The notes below the pieces were generated by a model. It was not told the origin of the DNA and did not search any database. It was given only the letters and a program-made list of their open reading frames with translations. DNA of 64,000 nt, from NCBI RefSeq assembly GCF_036417845.1, contig NC_089981.1, positions 4,605,501-4,669,500 of the forward strand, in the 5' to 3' direction. Source of the DNA: Apteryx mantelli (Eukaryota > Chordata > Aves > Apterygiformes > Apterygidae). The number at the start of each line of letters is the position of its first letter. Position 1 is the first letter of the stretch. Made by a program: the position numbers and the translations under genes. Shown piece after piece: positions 59,579 to 64,000 of this stretch.

Positions 59579-62173
59579 GATTCAGAAAGGTACTTAATTG
59601 TTAGAAGTGCTTTTAGGTGGACTTTTAACTGGTTGTATCTGCAACTTCTATCTTGAAAGACTGTGTTCCTCTGCTGCTGAAAGCTGGAGGAATCCTGACT
59701 CTTAACTTGCAAGTTCCAAGCACAAACAGGACTCCTGCCTGAGGAGTGCGTGGCACAGAATTTCAGTTCTCTGTTCTATTAGGAACGTTTGCTCATGTAG
59801 GAAAACCACCAGTCCGTCAAGATGAGAAAAAGCTTTCAAGGATATTCAAGAGGAGAAAAGAAATATGATTTGAATTTACGGCCATTTCTGCTACGTCTTC
59901 AGTATTTGAAAGGAGTAGCCTCTTCCAGTGCAACACACAGAACCTGAAGTTCTGGAAAGGAAATCTTGGAGAAGAGACACCCATGTTTTTGCCCCCCAAA
60001 CACTAGGGAAAGTAACTGTCCCTCTTCTCTTAAATCTCCCTCTTCTGTCACTCACTACTACCTCCTTTTTCCCCTTCTGCCTGGAAACATGAAAAAACTA
60101 CAGCAATGCAAAAAAGATTGATTTCTAATTTTGCTACCGTTGTGAAGTAACAAGAACTTATTTCTGCTTTTCATCTCCACATATCAGCAATCCACTTGAG
60201 GCAACTGAGTGAACTGGTAGTTATTTTAAGGACATTGGACATAATCTGAAAGTTAATCAAGCTGAAGTGTTTTTTCACTTTAAAAAATGCCGAAATAAGA
60301 TGGTGACTTACCAACTACATGTCTGCCATCAATGTGATTTTGAGAATAAACGACCAATCATTTCTGGGAGATGAGAAAGTTGAGAAAGGCTTTGGAATCC
60401 TTTTATCAATTCAACTAAGCTAGCTCTAGGGATAGGTGTTCTATCACTAGTAGATGTTTCATCCCTTCTGGCTGAGTTTACAAATGCTGTCCCTCAGTTG
60501 GCAGAAGGAGTTGAAATCTTTGTTGAGCTGAAAGTGACAGAATTAATCTCAGACAGGTGAGAGGTTCCTGCCTCTGCATAAGGTTTACAGTCAAAGGGGG
60601 ATGGAAAGAGGTCTTGCGGATTCCCTTTGCATTTCACTGCAAGTCTGTTAGGGCTGTTATTTCCCCTGACTTCCTCTCCTTAAAGCTGTGCATAACTCTA
60701 GCAAAGATTGTGTCCCTGTGATCATCTATGGCACCCTAAAGAAGGATTTTACAAGTCTCTTTCTTTCAAACTGCTGCCAGCATATTTTACAGACAGGTGA
60801 TGTGACTGCGAAACATCATTATTTCTGCCCAAAGACACACGGCTGGGGAGAAAACTTATCTTCAGTATGTTATAATCTGAATTTTGATCAAGTAGTAATG
60901 ATTAAAGGCCATCACTCTCTCAGAAGCCGTTTATCTCAGTAACGCTAAAATTAGAATATGCACGGGGTAGTAAAAGCATTTGGACTATATGCACTGTTAT
61001 CCCACTGGCCTGACAGTCCCAAAACACAGGAAAAAGAATGTGAAAATGTAGCCTTTTGGTGCTGCTAGTTGTAATCTTTCTGTTGCTGCAGAGGCTGAAG
61101 CTCAAGGTTTATCTCTTGTTTCTGATTATTAAGTATCAGCAGATATGTGAAGTTCACCGTTTTTGCACATATCAATGTTGCGCTGTCCTTATCTTGAACA
61201 GAGATGTGAGATTTTTAAACCAGATTTCTGAGGTGTCCAAAATTGTCTCTTTCAGTGGACTCCCAGCTCACAGGAAGGAAATAGCTTGAGAAAAAACCAC
61301 AGGCATCATTTTACTTTCCTGTGTATGTTTACAGGTTTCTGGGAAGAGCAATGTACAATACTACTCTTCCAGAAAAAGACAGGTAGATCACCATCAAAGA
61401 GCTTCCCTGCACAGCAATGAGTCATGTCTGTACTGATGTTTAAGATAGTCAAAGCCATCTAGAGCTAAGCATCAGCAGAACCGGCAGCATGTTTCAATCA
61501 AGAATCACAATCTCAAACCCAAATATGCTTTCTGACAAATATCATCAAAAAGAACAGATTTTCAGAAGCCCCACATTCATCTAAGCCGTGCATTCACCTA
61601 TCCCTTAGTCTCCACCTCGAGAAACCCAGACAAAATTAGGGAATCTAAAATGTTAGAGAGCTGCTGTCTCTTCAAATCTACAGTTTGCTTTTCTAAGAAA
61701 GCCTTCTGATCCACCATCCAGAATCCTGTTCCTCTTCTTCCCTTCCCCAAATCTCAGTTCCAGGAGGAGATTTGGGAAAATCCCGGCCTTGAATCACTTG
61801 TCATGACAGCAATGCTAAAGTAAGTCTATTTGTGGTAGAACAGCATTGCCCAGAGTCAGGAGGTCCTAGGGGCATTTGGGGGTTTCCCTGCTGCAAACAG
61901 TTGAGGAAAACTCGATGGATCAAGAACAGTACTGTTAAGAATTTTAGGGAAATTTTCAGTGTTCAGCTAGGAATTAGGTTATATTGTGTGGAGTATGGAG
62001 AGATATTGGATCCCCGTATTTCCACTGAGATACCTATCCCTTAGATTTTTTTATAGTGTAAAGCACCAGACGACTGACCAGCCTAGACCTGAGACTTACA
62101 CAGCTCTAAGGTGTCTAAAGGTAAAAGCCACAATACCACCCCAAAGGCTCTGGTTTGACTGGTGACAATATGC
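59579..62173. other. Intergenic DNA, no gene recognised
   Basis: No gene recognised. I searched this stretch on the minus strand for the missing TM3-TM7 part of the truncated OR that follows and saw none. Confidence 0.45.
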
Positions 62174-62326
62174 TCACATCCTTTTGACCGACAATTTCCA
62201 AAGAAAGATGAGAGCTGCATATAACTTTGAATTTATTTTCAGTTCTATTCTGAACAGCCATGCTAAAAATAGAACAACATTCCTGAAAAGTCCCTCCTGA
62301 ACACTTCTCTTTGCCTCCCCATGGTT

Positions 62327-62638
62327 GAGATGGACCGCAAAGAGCTGTGCTGTGCAGCCCACAAAAGAGATGGTCTTCTTTTCAGCAAGAAGGTCATAAA
62401 TGAGTTTGGGAACTGTGACAGTAGAGTAACTGATATCTACAAAGGACAAGCAGCTCAGGAAGCAGTGCACGGGAGAGTCCAGCTGTTGACTGTTCTGTAT
62501 AGTGATGATGCTAAGCAGGTTTCCAAGAATAACAGTGGCATAGAAGACTAAGAAGAATGTGAACCATCCTTTTGCTAATGTATCATCTTGTGTGAGTCCC
62601 TGGAAGACAAACTCCGTCACATTGTTCTTGTTCTTCAT
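62327..62638 (-). pseudogene. Odorant receptor pseudogene, OR4-like, truncated at TM3
   Basis: From the ATG at 62,638: MKNKNNVTEFVFQGLTQ (Asn6 glycosylation), TM1 with VILGNLLSIITI, then SPVHCFLSCLSFVDISYSTV (PMYFF changed to PVHCF), VPKLIYDLLAEKKTISFVGC (TM3 Cys) and TAQLFAVHL. At 62,327 the receptor match ends abruptly; the open frame runs on through about 50 unrelated codons to 62,174. TTCTGTGCTACAG upstream on the minus strand is a good splice acceptor about 20 bp before the ATG. About 104 of 310 receptor residues remain. Same subfamily type and strand as the intact gene at 1907-2842. An insertion or deletion junction is more likely than a new exon. Confidence 0.88.
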
Positions 62639-62719
62639 ATACGTCACGTAGACAGGACCTGTAGCACAGAATAAAGCCACCTGTGACGGCATTAGAAACA
62701 CAGTGCTATCAGTACACAT

Positions 62720-64000
62720 CCATGTCGATCACTGGTATGTTCAATATCAATGTATTCCCTTTTATGCCTTTTGGGGAAAGTTTCCTTTCAAAGTCAATGC
62801 TTCTCTCAAGGAGTGACAGTTGATATCTAACTCAGAATGTATTACTGAAGTGTGTAATAGCGAGCTCCATTTATTTGTTTGAGGGAGTTGGTGGAAATAT
62901 CCTCCAGATTCATATTTCTGATCTTTGCCCCTTTTAAAAAGGAAGACTAGCTGCTAGGCTCCCTAAACATCCACTTTTGAAGTGTTGATTTGGAAATGAA
63001 AAAGTGACTGAGAAGGATAGTGCATGTTTTGATTTGAGTCTCAACACACTAGTCATGCCCTAAGGAATTCTGCTCAAGCAGTGAACGTACCTTCTTTTTC
63101 AACCCTCTGAAGGAATTCAACAGAACTAGTCCTTGCTATTGCTCTCTGACTCTGGTAGAATGTCCATGCATTTTTGTGCAACCATCAGTGTTCACATCAT
63201 GACACAAGGCAGCTGGCTAATTAACACCACTTCAACTCTCAGTGTAGATCCTTCTGGAGGAGGTAAAGTGGACACCTACCTCATGTCTGTTTAGCAGAGA
63301 TGTGCCTTTAGGCACAAACTGTCTTTAAGGTGCCCTAAGTGAAATCAGACCATGTTCAAGGCATGCCAGGAAACCTGAAGCAGGAGAGTCATTGTCCTGT
63401 ATGTGCTGTACTGGGCTACATCTTGTGTGGATTGGTTCCAGTTATTGCTCATGAGTTTCTGGGTTGAGACCTCAGTCTCCAAAAGAGCGGGCTTGTATTT
63501 CCTCAGACCACCTTTCCTACAGTACATGGGTGAATACTGGAGATAATCTGCATTAACGATGTGTCAGTAAGTTTTTTGTACACCTCAGCCAAGTTCTGGA
63601 CTAGGCATGGAAACCCCCGTAAACACACCTGTGATGCCCCTGGGGTAATAAATACACCGCTGCTGAATCTCCTTTATTCACCAACACCCTTGTATTCACC
63701 TTTGCTGCACTCTAGTGCAGTACGCAAGAATCACTAGTGTTCCGTTTCTACACTGAAAAGACAGAGGGCAAGAGCTGCATAACAGTGTCCACAATACTGG
63801 CAAGTCCTTTGGGATCTTAATCCCAAAGTTAAGATTGAGTACATAGGAAGTGCTGCAGCTACCTATTGACTCCTTGACTCTGTAACACCAGAAACTTCCT
63901 TTTGACAGATATTTCTGGAAACGGCATATAACTGAAAAATATGCAAAGAAGACACCAATTAAAACAAAGGGTAAAAAAAAAAAAAAAGAGTTCTTTCTAC
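62720..64000. other. Intergenic DNA, no gene recognised
   Basis: No gene recognised. A short A run lies at 63,974-63,986. This is the 5' side of the truncated OR and may hold its former noncoding exon. Confidence 0.4.

Noticed and set aside
1-64000. CRISPR arrays, operons, phage or bacterial systems
   Set aside because: Intron-bearing genes, CR1 LINEs and ORs show vertebrate DNA; no regular spacer-repeat array was seen.

Overview
The window is nuclear DNA of a vertebrate, most likely a sauropsid. It shows single-exon odorant receptor (OR) genes, a multi-exon TRIM gene with canonical splice sites, and CR1 LINE remnants. The CR1 pieces (38.2-39.2 kb, 42.9-43.2 kb, 56.7-57.0 kb) resemble CR1 families of birds and crocodilians, so I lean to an archosaur. 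The species cannot be fixed from the sequence alone. There is no sign of a bacterial or viral genome.

Layout. 1.9-2.8 kb: intact OR4-like receptor on the minus strand with Tyr replacing the Asp of its DRY motif. 7.8-8.5 kb: degenerate ~50-bp minisatellite. 12.9-13.7 kb: broken Mas-related (MRGPR/MAS1-like) receptor gene. 15.2-15.5 kb: short repeated GC-rich tract that may be an old LTR. 15.9-16.1 kb: 5' OR fragment. 19.8-20.7 kb and 27.2-28.2 kb: two intact plus-strand class II ORs of the OR5/8/9 type. 32.8-37.7 kb: six-exon TRIM pseudogene (RING, B-box, coiled coil, PRY-SPRY) whose exon sizes and splice sites survive although its reading frame is broken. 38.2-39.2 kb: internally deleted CR1 ORF2, abutting an antisense 3' OR fragment. 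39.9-40.7 kb: solo LTR with a perfect 5-bp target duplication. 43-56 kb: mostly unassigned DNA with a CR1 piece, homopolymer runs and a GC-rich repeat. 58.6-59.6 kb: frameshifted OR pseudogene. 62.2-62.6 kb: OR4-like pseudogene truncated at TM3.

Together the window is part of a class II OR cluster evolving by birth and death: three ORs are intact and four are broken. The OR4-like members are on the minus strand at both ends, and the OR5/8/9-like members lie between them on the plus strand. The intact ORs would be G-protein-coupled odorant sensors on olfactory cilia. They are separately transcribed genes rather than a pathway. A Mas-related receptor and a TRIM gene among ORs recall the mammalian extended MHC class I region, but this is only a comparison. 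I see no undescribed molecular system here. The points of most interest are the altered DRY motif, the well-preserved skeletons of the dead TRIM and MRGPR genes, the solo LTR, and OR fragments that normal annotation would miss.
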